Of a stretch of DNA of 64,000 bases, positions 20,900-30,825 are shown piece after piece. The stretch lies in contig JAKZHN010000010.1 of NCBI GenBank assembly GCA_037179335.1, forward strand, positions 1,247,870 to 1,311,869, written 5' to 3'. The first letter of the stretch is position 1. The number at the start of each line of letters is the position of its first letter. This DNA is from Cyclaneusma minus (taxonomy: Eukaryota; Ascomycota; Leotiomycetes; Marthamycetales; Marthamycetaceae). A program made the position numbers and the translations under genes. The notes under the pieces were generated by a model. The model saw nothing but the letters and a program-made list of their open reading frames with translations. It searched no databases and had not been told where the DNA came from.

Positions 20900-21679
20900 C
20901 TACTCCTCGCGAGTATCCATCATATGTCCGTCAGCCTCCTCGGTCTGCGTGGCTCCATCAATCATCTCCACCTCCATGGCTCCATCAGTCTTCTCCACCT
21001 CCATATCACCGTGGTTCTCCTTCACGCCCATGAGTGCGACCTCCATGAGCACCACATCCATCTTCTCCACCTTAAGAAGCTCTTCGACCCAGCTGACCTT
21101 CTTGCCACTACGCTCCTTGATGTTCAGAGCCTTCATCTGGCGTTTCTTGATTCTCCAGAACTCGTTAACGGCACAGGCCAACACCTTGTCAGTGCCAAAG
21201 TACATCTTCTGTTCATACAATCACGTTAGCACGTTCCGCTACAAGACGCGCAGAATGAATGGAGAAACATTGTGGCGGTTCAGACATACCTGGTCAATGA
21301 CACTTGAACGCCTAGCCTTAGCACCGTCGTCCTCCTTATGCTCGTAGTGGCGGAAGGCAAGACGGACAAAGTGCTCCCAGACGAAGTCAACCTTGACCTT
21401 GTTGTACATTAAGCCATCGTTGGTGTTGAAGACGCGCTCGATGAAGTCGGTGTAGCGCGAAGTGTCGGCCAAGTGAGCAAAGAGCTTGTGGCTGACAATA
21501 TTGTATTTGGGCAGAGTCATGTTAAAGCGCTTGAGGGTGCGGAACTTCAGGACGTGCAAGTCATTGTCGAAGTTCAGAACCTTCTTGACCTTCTTGTCAC
21601 TGCGCGCAGTGATCTCAGATGCGTCTGATTGGGAGCTCGAAGCGGACTCGGACGAAGGTGACAAGTATGAAGTAGACAT
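20900..21679 (-). CDS. Unknown small protein, member of a local three-gene family (232 aa)
   Basis: Exons 21290-21679 and 20900-21208; 81-nt intron with donor GTATGT and acceptor AACAG, phase 0. Residues 1-30 are Ser-rich. The suspected family domain spans ~38-115 (DLHVLKFRTLKRFNMTLPKY ... VDFVWEHFVRLAFRHYEH). Exon 2 starts KMYFGTDKVLACAVNEFW, followed by a basic stretch (RIKKRQMKALNIKERSGKK), then short repeats of the type GxMEVExxDGA. It ends in acidic residues. No known domain, signal peptide or membrane span. It may be a DNA- or RNA-associated small protein, by charge pattern only. Confidence 0.7.
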
Positions 21680-22411
21680 GTTAATAAAAGTGTGTTGCTT
21701 AGAGTCGGGCGGGCGGGGAGGTGATCGTGTTGGGAGGGTATTGGGTTGAGAACGGGCGAGATTGACAGTTGAATTTGGACGGAGTGCTGCAGCGGGAGGA
21801 GAAGAAGCGCAGCGGACGGGTTGGCTTTATGTTGTGCGCTTAAGCAGGCGGTAGGCGATATGTTTTTCCAACCCTACCCTGAGCGCTTAAGCTTTACTGA
21901 CACTTTCTACGAACACAAGACACATACATGATGCCACAGGACTTCTCTGTCGTTGGCTGGGATAGCTCACGTTGCCACAGAGTGAGCCCTGTATCAGAAA
22001 TTATGCTGTATTGGAAATGTTTCGTCAAATCAAGGACATACGCATATAGACCGTCTCAAGAATGTGAATGCCGGGACTCCAAGCAGAAGACTTTTAGTTC
22101 ATGTACCGAATCGCCATCAATTCAGGCTCGGATACCTTATAACCATCTATTGTGTACGTAAATCGGCGGTGGTCCACGAGCAAGCATCGAGTAAGGGGTT
22201 TGGGGCATGAAGTCAAGTATTGACAACTTACCCCTGAACGAATGAAAACCTCGCAAAAGACCAAACTTCGTGGACACGAAGTGAATCCACTAGTATGGTG
22301 TCGTATCACAACAAAGCTGTTCTCGGACGGCTCACGTTTGCTATCGTCAGATATTTCTAGTTTTATTGTTACATGCTTCCAGCTTGTCTGAAATCGTCTT
22401 GAAACTCAAAG
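21680..22411. other. Divergent promoter region between two family members
   Basis: Head-to-head spacing of 732 bp between the minus-strand gene ending 20900 and the plus-strand gene at 22412. CCCGCC and GGGCGGG boxes lie just upstream of the minus gene. No further gene seen. Confidence 0.5.
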
Positions 22412-23164
22412 ATGGCTTCTTCCAAAGCAGACAGTTTCAGGCACCTGAGACAATCCCATCCTCAACCAACCAGTTCAGCAATGGTGCTATTTTCTGATCC
22501 CCACCAGACCTACCAGCGCGACTATCATGCCTTCCAGGCCCTCATCCACTCCAACTTCGGCCTCAAGGTCCCTTTCTACGCCGGAGGTTTCGAACAGACC
22601 CTAGCAATCGTCACTCCAAACTTTTTCCAGCAAGACATCGTGAGCGCCAACAATGACATCAACATTTCCCCATCCACCATCGCAGCCGTGCATCTCGAAT
22701 GGGTCAAATTCCTCATCCGCGGCCGACACTCAGTCGCCTTCCGCGCCGCCGACCTCCTCGCCACGTCCACCAACACCGCCGCCATTTCTCAGGATCACTC
22801 TCTTCCGCTCTCCGACCGGGTGTTCGCCCGAGCTCTCGCTGATTTCCGCATCAATATCGCTGCTGAACACGGCATCACTGTACCCAGCTACAGCGGAAAC
22901 TTCACCAGCGTGCTCGGCAGAATGAGGAGCGGCGAGATCAATTTTACGCAAGATTTGATGGCTTGCAATGAGGGAGTGGTCATTGGCCTGGGAGCACGTG
23001 GGGTGTTTTGGCAGAAGTTTATGGGTTTTGTGAGGGAGGGTCTGGCGTTGGAGGAGAGAGAAAGAAGGGTCGAAGACGAGCTGAAGAGGGCTATGGAGTC
23101 GGTATATTTTGTCCAAGACTTGACAGAGGTAGACTTGCTGACGGTAGTGCAGATGCAACTGTGA
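22412..23164 (+). CDS. Unknown protein with two copies of the local family domain (250 aa)
   Basis: Intronless, ATG 22412 to TGA 23164; an in-frame ATG at residue 24 is an alternative start. The protein seems to contain the same ~75-residue module twice: about 34-110 (DYHAFQALIHSNFGLKVPFY ... VHLEWVKFLIRGRHS) and about 132-212 (ALADFRINIAAEHGITVPSY ... RGVFWQKFMGFVREG). Each copy has an amphipathic helix, a (V/L)PxY motif, then F.xDl, then W.KF. A Glu/Arg-rich helix (ALEERERRVEDELKRAMESV) follows. No known domain recognised. Cytosolic or nuclear by lack of signals. Confidence 0.72.
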   Translation: MASSKADSFRHLRQSHPQPTSSAMVLFSDPHQTYQRDYHAFQALIHSNFGLKVPFYAGGFEQTLAIVTPNFFQQDIVSANNDINISPSTIAAVHLEWVKFLIRGRHSVAFRAADLLATSTNTAAISQDHSLPLSDRVFARALADFRINIAAEHGITVPSYSGNFTSVLGRMRSGEINFTQDLMACNEGVVIGLGARGVFWQKFMGFVREGLALEERERRVEDELKRAMESVYFVQDLTEVDLLTVVQMQL

Positions 23165-25003
23165 GGAATGGGAGGGCTTTGGGGGGCTTTGGGGAACGTT
23201 TCCCGGCTGCTGTTCCTTCCGTTCTGCCAACGTTGAATGTGGGGTCTGTTTGAACTGTCCGTTGTCGTCAACCTCAACTCCTGATTCGCGACTCGGCCGG
23301 TTTGCTTTAGTCGGGTACGAGGGTCTTTGAAAGGTCTTGGTCATTCGAAGCATCATCCAAGCTCTAGAAAGACTTGGCGGCATTCCAAAACATCGAGATA
23401 GTTCGGCTAGTCTTTGAGTAGGGCGGCTGCCATACATGCAAGTGCTCGGTTGTTCGAATGGTTTTTGAGGAAGCTGGAAAGTCGTCACGATCTTTACGAG
23501 TCCCATTAGTCGCTTTCATAGTCAATCCCAACTATTCGGAAGTTCACTGAAGCGACGGTCATCGAGACTACCTATACAAGAATGTGACGCCTCTCGATCA
23601 TGCCTCTTTTGTCCCTGATCCAAAGATCGTCAAGTGCCTGACTGAGGTTGAAAAGGCGAGGGCGAGGGCGAGGGCGAGGGCGAGTGGAATTTCATCACGC
23701 CAATTGTTCAATATGCAGAGTAAAGATGCGGGTGGATAAGTTTCGGCCAAGCCTACGCGAAGTATAAACCGGGTGTGAAACAGACAGAGAATACGTGCCC
23801 GTGAAGTATTGAGCTCGTGGTAAGTTTGCTGGGCGACTTTGGTCATGACGAAGCTCTGGATGCATCTTAGTCTCTGTTGAGGGCTCAACTACGCATAGAA
23901 TAGATACCGGCTTTGTAAAATTTCGGAATTCTCGGCCATGTAAATGTCTCAAGATCATTGGGTCATGGCGCAGGTTTTCACGCACTTTTTCGAAAGGGGC
24001 TTCAGGTCACTTTCGAGAGCGTTTCGACCTTGGATGCCTCGATATGATCTACATGTGTGGAAGAGTATTATCCAACCTTAATTATTCACAAATGTCGAAA
24101 TCTAAGATTCACAGGCGACTGACTATTGAATACACAAGTAATTAGGTCTATTGCTGAATGTTGATCAGCAAAACACTACGTGGATGAATAAAGGGTGCAA
24201 GAGACGTACAAGCAAGGGGCACTATGCTGCAGTCTAAGGTCGCGAGGAGGCCGAACAGATTCGGTGCGAGGCCTTAAATGCCCTTCTTCATTCTGTAGGC
24301 TTCTGAACTGGAGCTCGGCACCTTTTGGTCTTCTAAGCAGCCTTGACCCGGGATTATTCTCTTTCGACCAAATTCCTATGCTTTCGAATTCATCGTTTGC
24401 ATGCATTGAGTCGTTTCCACTGTCCTCCTCGGTATGCCTCTCATTTATGTGGCTTCGGGGACTCTTTATATCCACGAAGCTGACCCTCCAAGTCCAGATT
24501 CAATCAGCCCCTGACAGTTCCGCAAGAGGGCGTGGTCCGGAACGTATTCGTATTCCCGGCTCCATAATATTAGCCCTCATCATCGCCATACAATGGCTGG
24601 GTTCATGGCCGAAGGCGCCTTCGACGACAAGGGCGATCGATAGGCAGAGAAGAACTGATGAATGGTAGATGTTTTCAAAGCCCCAAGCGAGACAGGGGCA
24701 CGAGATTCACTGGCGAAAAACTTGGTGAGGGCAGCCAGAAGTTTCGAGCACTTGCGGCGGATGGTAGTCTGTAATATTCGCCGGACCGGACACGCATTGT
24801 CACGGCATAGACTCAGTTTCGTTTGTAGGAAGAGGCAAATCCGGCGCTTGCCCTCGGTAGCCAGTTCCAGACGCCGAATTCTCCTTGCAATATTCCGAGA
24901 GATGGATAAAGCCGCTATGCGCAATTCCCTCCGCAGGCCATCCCAGATCCAAGGATTGTCCAAGTTGGCAAACGCCCACACAGCCTCCGCCCATTCCCAT
25001 GTG
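23165..25003. other. Long intergenic stretch (1.8 kb), no confident gene
   Basis: Contains a GGCGAG hexamer array at 23655-23684. An ATG-started frame on plus (24662-25051, 129 aa, Arg-rich) runs antisense into the 3' end of the PHF5A gene, and an overlapping minus-strand frame exists too; neither has family features. Most of the region looks non-coding and A/T-richer than the genes. Confidence 0.45.
23655..23684. repeat. GGCGAG hexanucleotide array, five units
   Basis: Five perfect copies of GGCGAG, a microsatellite prone to length change. It lies in a non-coding region. Confidence 0.95.
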
Positions 25004-25410
25004 CTAGGTCCGACTACCAAAGGTCCTCTGTGCTTTCTTCTGGAAGAATAAGTCGGTCCTGCTACTGCCCAAATTGATAATCTTCGGACAGCCATCCCGA
25101 TCCTTCTCCAGTCGCGTGCATTCGAAGCAGTAGAAAGCGTCCGAGATACCTTCGCCGCCGCAGACAACGCATTTGTTCTGGTAGTTGCCGAAAGAGCATT
25201 CGTCACAGATGCGGACGAGGGTGGTGGGGCGCACGTAGGAATCGCAGACAGGACACTTGCCGTCGCATTTGTCGCAGAGACGGCCGATGGCAATGCCGGG
25301 TTGCTTGCGGCACATTACGAGATCACTGAGGGGTGGTCAGCGTTTTTCTGGGGAGCTGGACGAGCAAAGAGACTGGGGGCGTGAGGAACATACGGATGAT
25401 GGCGAGACAT
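25004..25410 (-). CDS. RDS3: PHF5A/Rds3, SF3b subunit of U2 snRNP (112 aa)
   Basis: Exons 25394-25410 (17 nt) and 25004-25325; the 68-nt intron (GTATGT...CTCAG) joins MSRHHP to DLVMCRKQPG, the universally conserved start. It is a zinc-knot protein of the SF3b complex that helps recognise the intron branch point in the nucleus. The multiple CxxC pairs are all visible: CDKC, CPVC, CDEC, CVVC and CFEC. Residues KDRDGCPKIINLGSSRTDLF are near-invariant in eukaryotes. Only the last ~12 residues (KKAQRTFGSRT) are variable. Length matches the family (~110 aa). It is head-to-head with the pinin-like gene. Confidence 0.97.
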
Positions 25411-25842
25411 GATGGGTAGCTGTGGAAGGCTGCTAAGATCGAGACTTCTGGGACCAGGATATCTGGGGTCAAGATTTCCTCTGGCTCGATTTCTGGCTGA
25501 GCTTGGTCGCGAGTATCGGGAGATGTGTTGGAGCAGATGAGGCTGAGGGAAAGTCCGCCGCCTTCACGCGACGTTCGCCGCTAGCCGCTCTGGGACAGCT
25601 GCTGGAGCCGGGCCTATAGACGGACTGCTTTGTAGGAATGAGAGGTGACTACGCAACATCATGTCTATTTTCCCGTTGTCCAGCAGTCAATTCCAGTAGC
25701 TAAACAATTCACATGTGTCCGGAAGATTGCAGTGATACATGTATTGGTGTTTCGCGTGGCCATTGATACTATTTACGTATGTGCCCGCATTTGATTTCCC
25801 CTCCATGCCTCGTCCCCCGCCTTACTGACACACTCAGGCTCT
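25411..25842. promoter_or_regulatory. Shared 432-bp divergent promoter, with a probable 5'-UTR intron
   Basis: Separates the start codons of PHF5A (minus) and the pinin-like gene (plus). On the plus side a convincing intron lies at 25777-25837 (donor GTATGT, branch ACTGAC, acceptor CTCAG), ending 5 bases before ATG 25843. Upstream ATGs do not join in frame, so this is most likely an intron in the 5' UTR. Confidence 0.6.
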
Positions 25843-26865
25843 ATGATCTCTGCAGTCCAGCCAAGCAACGAAGGCGCTATGCCTCATGAAAGCTCTCATA
25901 ACTCCCCGCGCCTCTCGAAACGTCCCTCGTCACCTACGACTTCTCCCTCGTCACCCAAGCGCGCCCGTCTCTCTCCGTCTTCAGACCCGAGTCCACCCGT
26001 CCCGGACACCACCGCATCGCCTATCCTGAAATCCGGCCCTACTCAACAAAATGTAGAGTCGAAGTCCCGCTGCGCTGCCCCGGACGAGCGCTCGCGAAGC
26101 AAGCGTCTCTTTGGCAGCCTCCTCACAACCGTCGCACAACCCGCCTCATCGCGTGTCCAGAAACGAGCGCCCCAGCGACGCCTGTCGCACCCTTCCAATG
26201 CATCTCAAACTAGCCTGCAAGCACAGAAGTTGCACGAGATAGAAAGAGCGCGCCAATGCGACAAGGAAGGTGAAAACTTGAAGGTTCTAAAAGAAGATGA
26301 GCAGAAAGAGAAGGACAAAAAAGCGGCGCTGGTGAAAGAGAAGAGGAGGAAGGCCATGAAGCTTGTCGAAGAGAGGGGGTTGAAGATTAAGCATGCTAAT
26401 ATGAGGGCCATGGCGGGAGCGCTGAGAACGGAGGCTGAGCCCAGGCTCTACTATAAGCCTTGGAAATTACTGGAGGAGCAGGAAGACAGAATTGCGGAGC
26501 AAAAGAGAGAGGTGGAGGAAGACATTGCCAAGGATTGGGAAGACTGGAGGCGTAAATGGGGCGTCCAGAACAACACGTACGCAGCTAACGAGGAAGAAGA
26601 CGATGCTAGGAGGGAAGACGGAGATCATCACACCGAGGACTCGGCTCGAGCAGACAGCAAATCGGCGGATGCAACGCCGAACCTGGGCTTTGGTGATGAG
26701 GGACCAGAAGAGATGAAAATGTCCGGCCGGGATGAGAATCACAGGCAAGCCAGCGATCAAGAGGACAGAGGAAACGAGGTCCGCACACAGCAGGATAGAG
26801 GAACGCCGGTCGATGGCGACAACGAAGATATGATCGCAAATGAAGAGGATACAGTCATGTACTGA
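25843..26865 (+). CDS. Pinin/SDK/memA domain protein (340 aa)
   Basis: Single coding exon from ATG 25843 to TGA. The N-terminal ~80 residues are Ser/Pro-rich with a nuclear-signal-like SPKRARLSPSS. The pinin/SDK/memA domain begins at RSKRLFGSLLTTVAQ (~87) and continues as a long charged helix (KEDEQKEKDKKAALVKEKRR), then PRLYYKPWKLLEEQEDRI and DWEDWRRKWG, which are typical of the family. The C-terminal third is acidic and disordered. Pinin proteins bind exon-junction and splicing factors in the nucleus. Its neighbour across the shared promoter is a core spliceosome gene. The exact ortholog is uncertain because fungal pinins are divergent. Confidence 0.82.
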   Translation: MISAVQPSNEGAMPHESSHNSPRLSKRPSSPTTSPSSPKRARLSPSSDPSPPVPDTTASPILKSGPTQQNVESKSRCAAPDERSRSKRLFGSLLTTVAQPASSRVQKRAPQRRLSHPSNASQTSLQAQKLHEIERARQCDKEGENLKVLKEDEQKEKDKKAALVKEKRRKAMKLVEERGLKIKHANMRAMAGALRTEAEPRLYYKPWKLLEEQEDRIAEQKREVEEDIAKDWEDWRRKWGVQNNTYAANEEEDDARREDGDHHTEDSARADSKSADATPNLGFGDEGPEEMKMSGRDENHRQASDQEDRGNEVRTQQDRGTPVDGDNEDMIANEEDTVMY

Positions 26866-27678
26866 GCCTATCTTGTTAGCTAGTGTAAACTGTAATACAT
26901 ATTGAGAAAGAGTCTTGAAGTGCCGTGCGAGACTGAGTAGTCTGAGACTGAGACTGAAGCTGCACAAACGACACAATCCGTAGGGCACGAGTTCACGCGT
27001 CTGAACACTGGAAAGAGAACAGATCGAAATTGAAACTAGGTAGATTCTGATTGCTCCTTGGTGCTCATTCAGAGACAACAGCAGTGGTGCTTGGAAAGCT
27101 TCGATACATAGCAGCAAGTGACTCCGACGCTTACTCTTCTTATTCTCGTCGTCTTCGCCTTGCATATTCCTCCCATCCCCCCGTAGACTCATTGATATCA
27201 GCATAGTCTATCTAACCGCGCCTCGTAGAGCATAAGCAGGCGCCGCTAGCGAAAAAAGCCTGCTGTGTTTCCATTTCTCTAGGCACCATAAATGATCGAG
27301 ACGTCCTAGGTTGGAACAGGTCACGATGATAAGGAAGAGGTGCCCATCGCTCGTCGTCGCAACTTTTCTGCATCCCCGCGAGACTGGTTCTCGGCAGACG
27401 TTCACCTACCTTCTTCGACATCGTGAAGGGGAGACACTGAGCTCCAGATATCTCGGGGTCTGGCTGGGGAAAGCGGAAAAGTCTCGAGGACGAGCATTTT
27501 TGCAGAGAGAGCGGAAGAAATCGAAGCGCGAATTGGTTTTTGTAGTGCGGCGCGCGGCTCGCTTACATAATCGGCGCATGGTCAAATCGGCAGCCAGCCA
27601 AAAACTTTTGGAGCTTGGAGCCCGCCAGGAGTCCTACGACTGCAGCATTGTGAAGGCCGCGCATTTCTGAAGCCCAAG
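26866..27678. other. Intergenic, possible tiny minus-strand gene
   Basis: On the minus strand an ATG at 27421 opens MSKK and is followed immediately by a donor-like GTAGGT, with several possible acceptors (CCTAG, CGCTAG, GTTAG) within 220 nt. I could not fix a convincing spliced product, so no CDS is called. The plus strand shows no ATG-started gene before 27679. Confidence 0.4.
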
Positions 27679-28931
27679 ATGACCGCTTCAAGTAGGGGCA
27701 GTAGGGCCATGGCCATGCTGATGCGTAAGTCTGCCTCGTTCGCGCTCTCCGAGAGCTCCAATTGCGCCTTTGAAGCCGAATGCTAACTTGGTCCGGCAGG
27801 CTCATCAAGACACCCTCAAATCTGCGCCGACTGTATTTCACTTGCCCGAGCTCCCCTTCCTAAGACCGCCTCCTCTCAGACATCTCGATCTTATGCCACG
27901 GCGCCCGCCTCTATGGCTACCAGTCATGACATCCACGCCCTCCCCCAGACCTCAACGCCCTCAGTCACAAACACCAACTTGGAAGAACCCTACGAAGTCC
28001 ATTCCGGCATCTTGCTCTCTCGCGCGCCCCTCTTGACCGCCAATCCGCATCCCTTCGAATCCGCCTTCTGGTACTACCAGAAACGCCTTAACGAGCGTCT
28101 CGCTCTCCCCTTCACGCGTTACTTCTACTTCAAGAAAGACACGCCCGCCGAGGCCAACTTCAAGACCATTGTGAAGTCACGGAAAGGCGCCGTTGCGCAC
28201 GAGCTCGGCAGTTATAATGCCTACGACAAGAAGGAGGGCTGGAACGACGAACTGCTTGTGGGCGATGAGAGCAGTAGTCAGGAGGCGCTCAGGGAAAGCC
28301 TGTGCAGGGACCAGGAGACCAAGGCCGTGGATGATGAAAGCCAGAAGGAAATTGTGGAGAGGCCGCTACCGAGGGCTACGAAAAGCGATAGTGAAGGCGA
28401 TGTGAGGAGGCTGGATAGAAAGCTGGATAGGAGTTTATATTTGGTTGTTCAGCGGAAAGAGGGGTGGTGGGGATTTCCCAGTGCCGAGATTATTGGAAGG
28501 GAGGCCTTGCATCAGGTAAATTGTCCATCTACGCCGAGGAAGACGGCACGATATATCAGGGGCATCGGAACTGACATCTTTTGCCTCAGGCCGCAGAACG
28601 CATCCTTGTCCAGACCGCAGGTGTGAACATGAACACTTGGATCATCGGACGAGTTCCAGTCGGCTTTCTCAAGTACAGCCCTCACTACGCGGATCAACCT
28701 ACACCAGCAGATGCTGCCTCAAACCCCGCAAATCCCCAGTCAACGAAGGTGCTGCAGAAGAAGGGCAAAAAGACCTTCTTCTTGAAGGGAAGGATTTCGG
28801 CAGGACAGGCGGACTTGAAGGACAACAAGTTTGGCTTTCAAGACTTCCAATGGTTGACTAAAGACGAGGTTAAGAAGGTTGTCAGTCCTACCTATTGGTC
28901 ATATGTGCAGCATATGATGGCGAACCGGTAG
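27679..28931 (+). CDS. MRPL17: Mitochondrial large-subunit ribosomal protein mL46 (367 aa)
   Basis: Exons 27679-27724, 27800-28515 and 28590-28931; introns of 75 nt (GTAAGT, branch GCTAAC, GGCAG) and 74 nt (GTAAAT, CTCAG). The first ~45 residues, rich in Arg/Ser and ending near RSYATA, form a mitochondrial targeting sequence. The Nudix-like fold of mL46 follows: YEVHSGILLSRAP, FWYYQKRLNERLALPFTRYF, SLYLVVQRKEGWWGFPSAEI, then AAERILVQTAGVNMNTWIIG and the C-terminal WLTKDEVKKVV...YW. The catalytic Nudix box is not present, as in other mL46 proteins. It acts in the mitoribosome. A Glu/Asp-rich insert (GDESSSQEAL... to EGDVRR) interrupts the middle. Confidence 0.92.
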
Positions 28932-30825
28932 GTGGCGGTGATGACCAGGAGAGGGTATGGGAAGCAGGCCGCTGCTTGCCCAATTCCACGGTTGTAAAGT
29001 ACTGGAGGGTGATATAGGGGGCTGAAGAAATGCATGCATCTCAAGGCGCGTGGGTTTCTATCCCTAAAGTCAGAGATCGAAGGGGTGCCAAAGTGTAACC
29101 TTGTCTCCGAGGTATGTATGTATACCTAGATTGTACAATATCTCAATCACAAATTCTTTCATCGCGATGAAGGACGTGCACAAATAGCATATTAGGGGGG
29201 CGTGGAGAGAGTGACCGAAATCTGTCCAAATCACCACTTTCAGTCTCTACGTGGGTATCGGGTTGTTCCTACTGAAGTTGCAGGTGATGAAGTCTCAGGG
29301 CCGCCTTGCAAAGTTCTATCCACTCGTCGGGCTGAATTCGTAGCAGCTGGAATCTACGGGCTATTCCGGCCTACTCTAACTCGGCCAACTCGAGGAAATT
29401 CTGCAACTAGAAGTAAACCGGGAAATATGGTTAGTGGAATTATCACGCTGAGCCAGTGACCATCGGGGAAAGCACTAGGATGTGAGAAAACCTGTCAGAA
29501 CGACTTCTTTCCCTCATCTTCCAGGTATCAACGGCTACCTTGTCCATTGTTTTTTAGAATTTAGCAACCACTTTTGAAAATTACCCTTGTAATGTTGGGA
29601 GTATTTCTCGAGATAGTTAGGACTTCATGAGCTGTCTTTATAGAGAAAGAGTGCTTACAATTAGAGTGAGAGAGTCAACCTTCTCCATCCTCGCTTCTCC
29701 TTCGCTTCACCTTCGCTTCACCTTCAATCACATGACCATCCCAAGATGTTGAAAGTAGTTTTGTTGCACGTCGATCGAGGGATATTGAAAACGTCATTTT
29801 CGAAACTTGGCCTTTTGGGCTTTCAAAGCATACAACCTGATAGAGCAAGAAATCCTCTACAAACTGATGTACAACACGTCTAGGTTTGGCAACCAAGGGG
29901 CTGTACAAAAGCCGAAATAATAATCTTCAAAATATAGGTGCTTGTGGTTTTTAGACTGCGCTTGATTAAGAATTGAGAATTTGAAAGTCAAACGACAGGA
30001 TACTATTCCTGTCACCCTGACAGAGAAAGCTGTCGTTGCTGTTCTTCCCTGTCACACTCCCACTCGCTTGCCTCTGCGATCTACCGTACCCATCTCCGCC
30101 AGATTTCAAAGTTTCCAATGAATTTCAGAGAGCCCGGGATTTCGGGCTCAAGACGAACGGAAAATGAGCTTTTCCTGGCGAAGGGTGCTCGTCAGAATGG
30201 CCCATACCCCGTCTGTCGGCATGGAACCCGCCCAAGAGAATGCGTCTCTGGGATTTCGCAACTACTGGGTGGTACCTTCGTCACCTCCGAATGGAAAGGA
30301 GTAAGACTACATGTACTCGTGCTTCAAACAAGAACAAGTAACGCGGGCTTCAATTTCCTAATTAGGTTGACAAATCGTCACCACTTGTCATCATGCATAC
30401 TCGCTTCAAACATTGTCGACTTTATCAATATATTGCTTTCTCATCTATCAAGAATGAGTCCATACTTTTGCTGACAGGTCTCTGCTCCACACACCCTTTC
30501 CCAGGTTTCGAAGTGCATCCTCTAAAACGAAGACACCCTCCTCAAACCAGGAAATGGGCTCTAGAGCATTTTAAACCCCCAATCGCGGCTCGTACTAGCC
30601 CCCAAACTCTCATTTAATATATGCCAGTGTCCGTTGTGAGACTGGCTTCCCTAGAACACCCATTCGCCAGAAACCGGTGACTTCCGAACGGCTCTGCCGC
30701 ATTTCGTCCAATAACCGACCATTAAACGCCGTCTTCCGTAGCATATAGCCCTAGCTCATGCGCTCGTGTTTGCCAAAACATCGTTCGTACAGGTCATATT
30801 TCAATCAAATCACCTGGTTGTCCAT
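28932..30825. other. Long intergenic stretch (1.9 kb), no confident gene
   Basis: A/T-richer than the genes. An ATG-started frame at 30118-30474 (118 aa, begins MNFREPGISGSRR) has a donor-like GTAAGA at 30301 but no matching downstream exon was found. CTTCGCTTCAC is repeated near 29695-29725, and CCTGTCACCCTGACAG near 30008 is a partial palindrome. The 3' part should be the 3' UTR of the Ecm14 gene. Confidence 0.45.

Noticed and set aside
24580..25293. Long minus-strand frame overlapping PHF5A, and the plus-strand Arg-rich frame 24662-25051
   Set aside because: Both overlap the certain PHF5A coding sequence in another frame and have biased composition; they are best explained as shadows plus chance extension.
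26467..27204. 245-codon minus-strand frame with hydrophobic stretches antisense to the pinin-like gene
   Set aside because: It has no domain, is antisense to a supported gene, and its hydrophobicity follows from the complement of Glu/Lys-rich codons.
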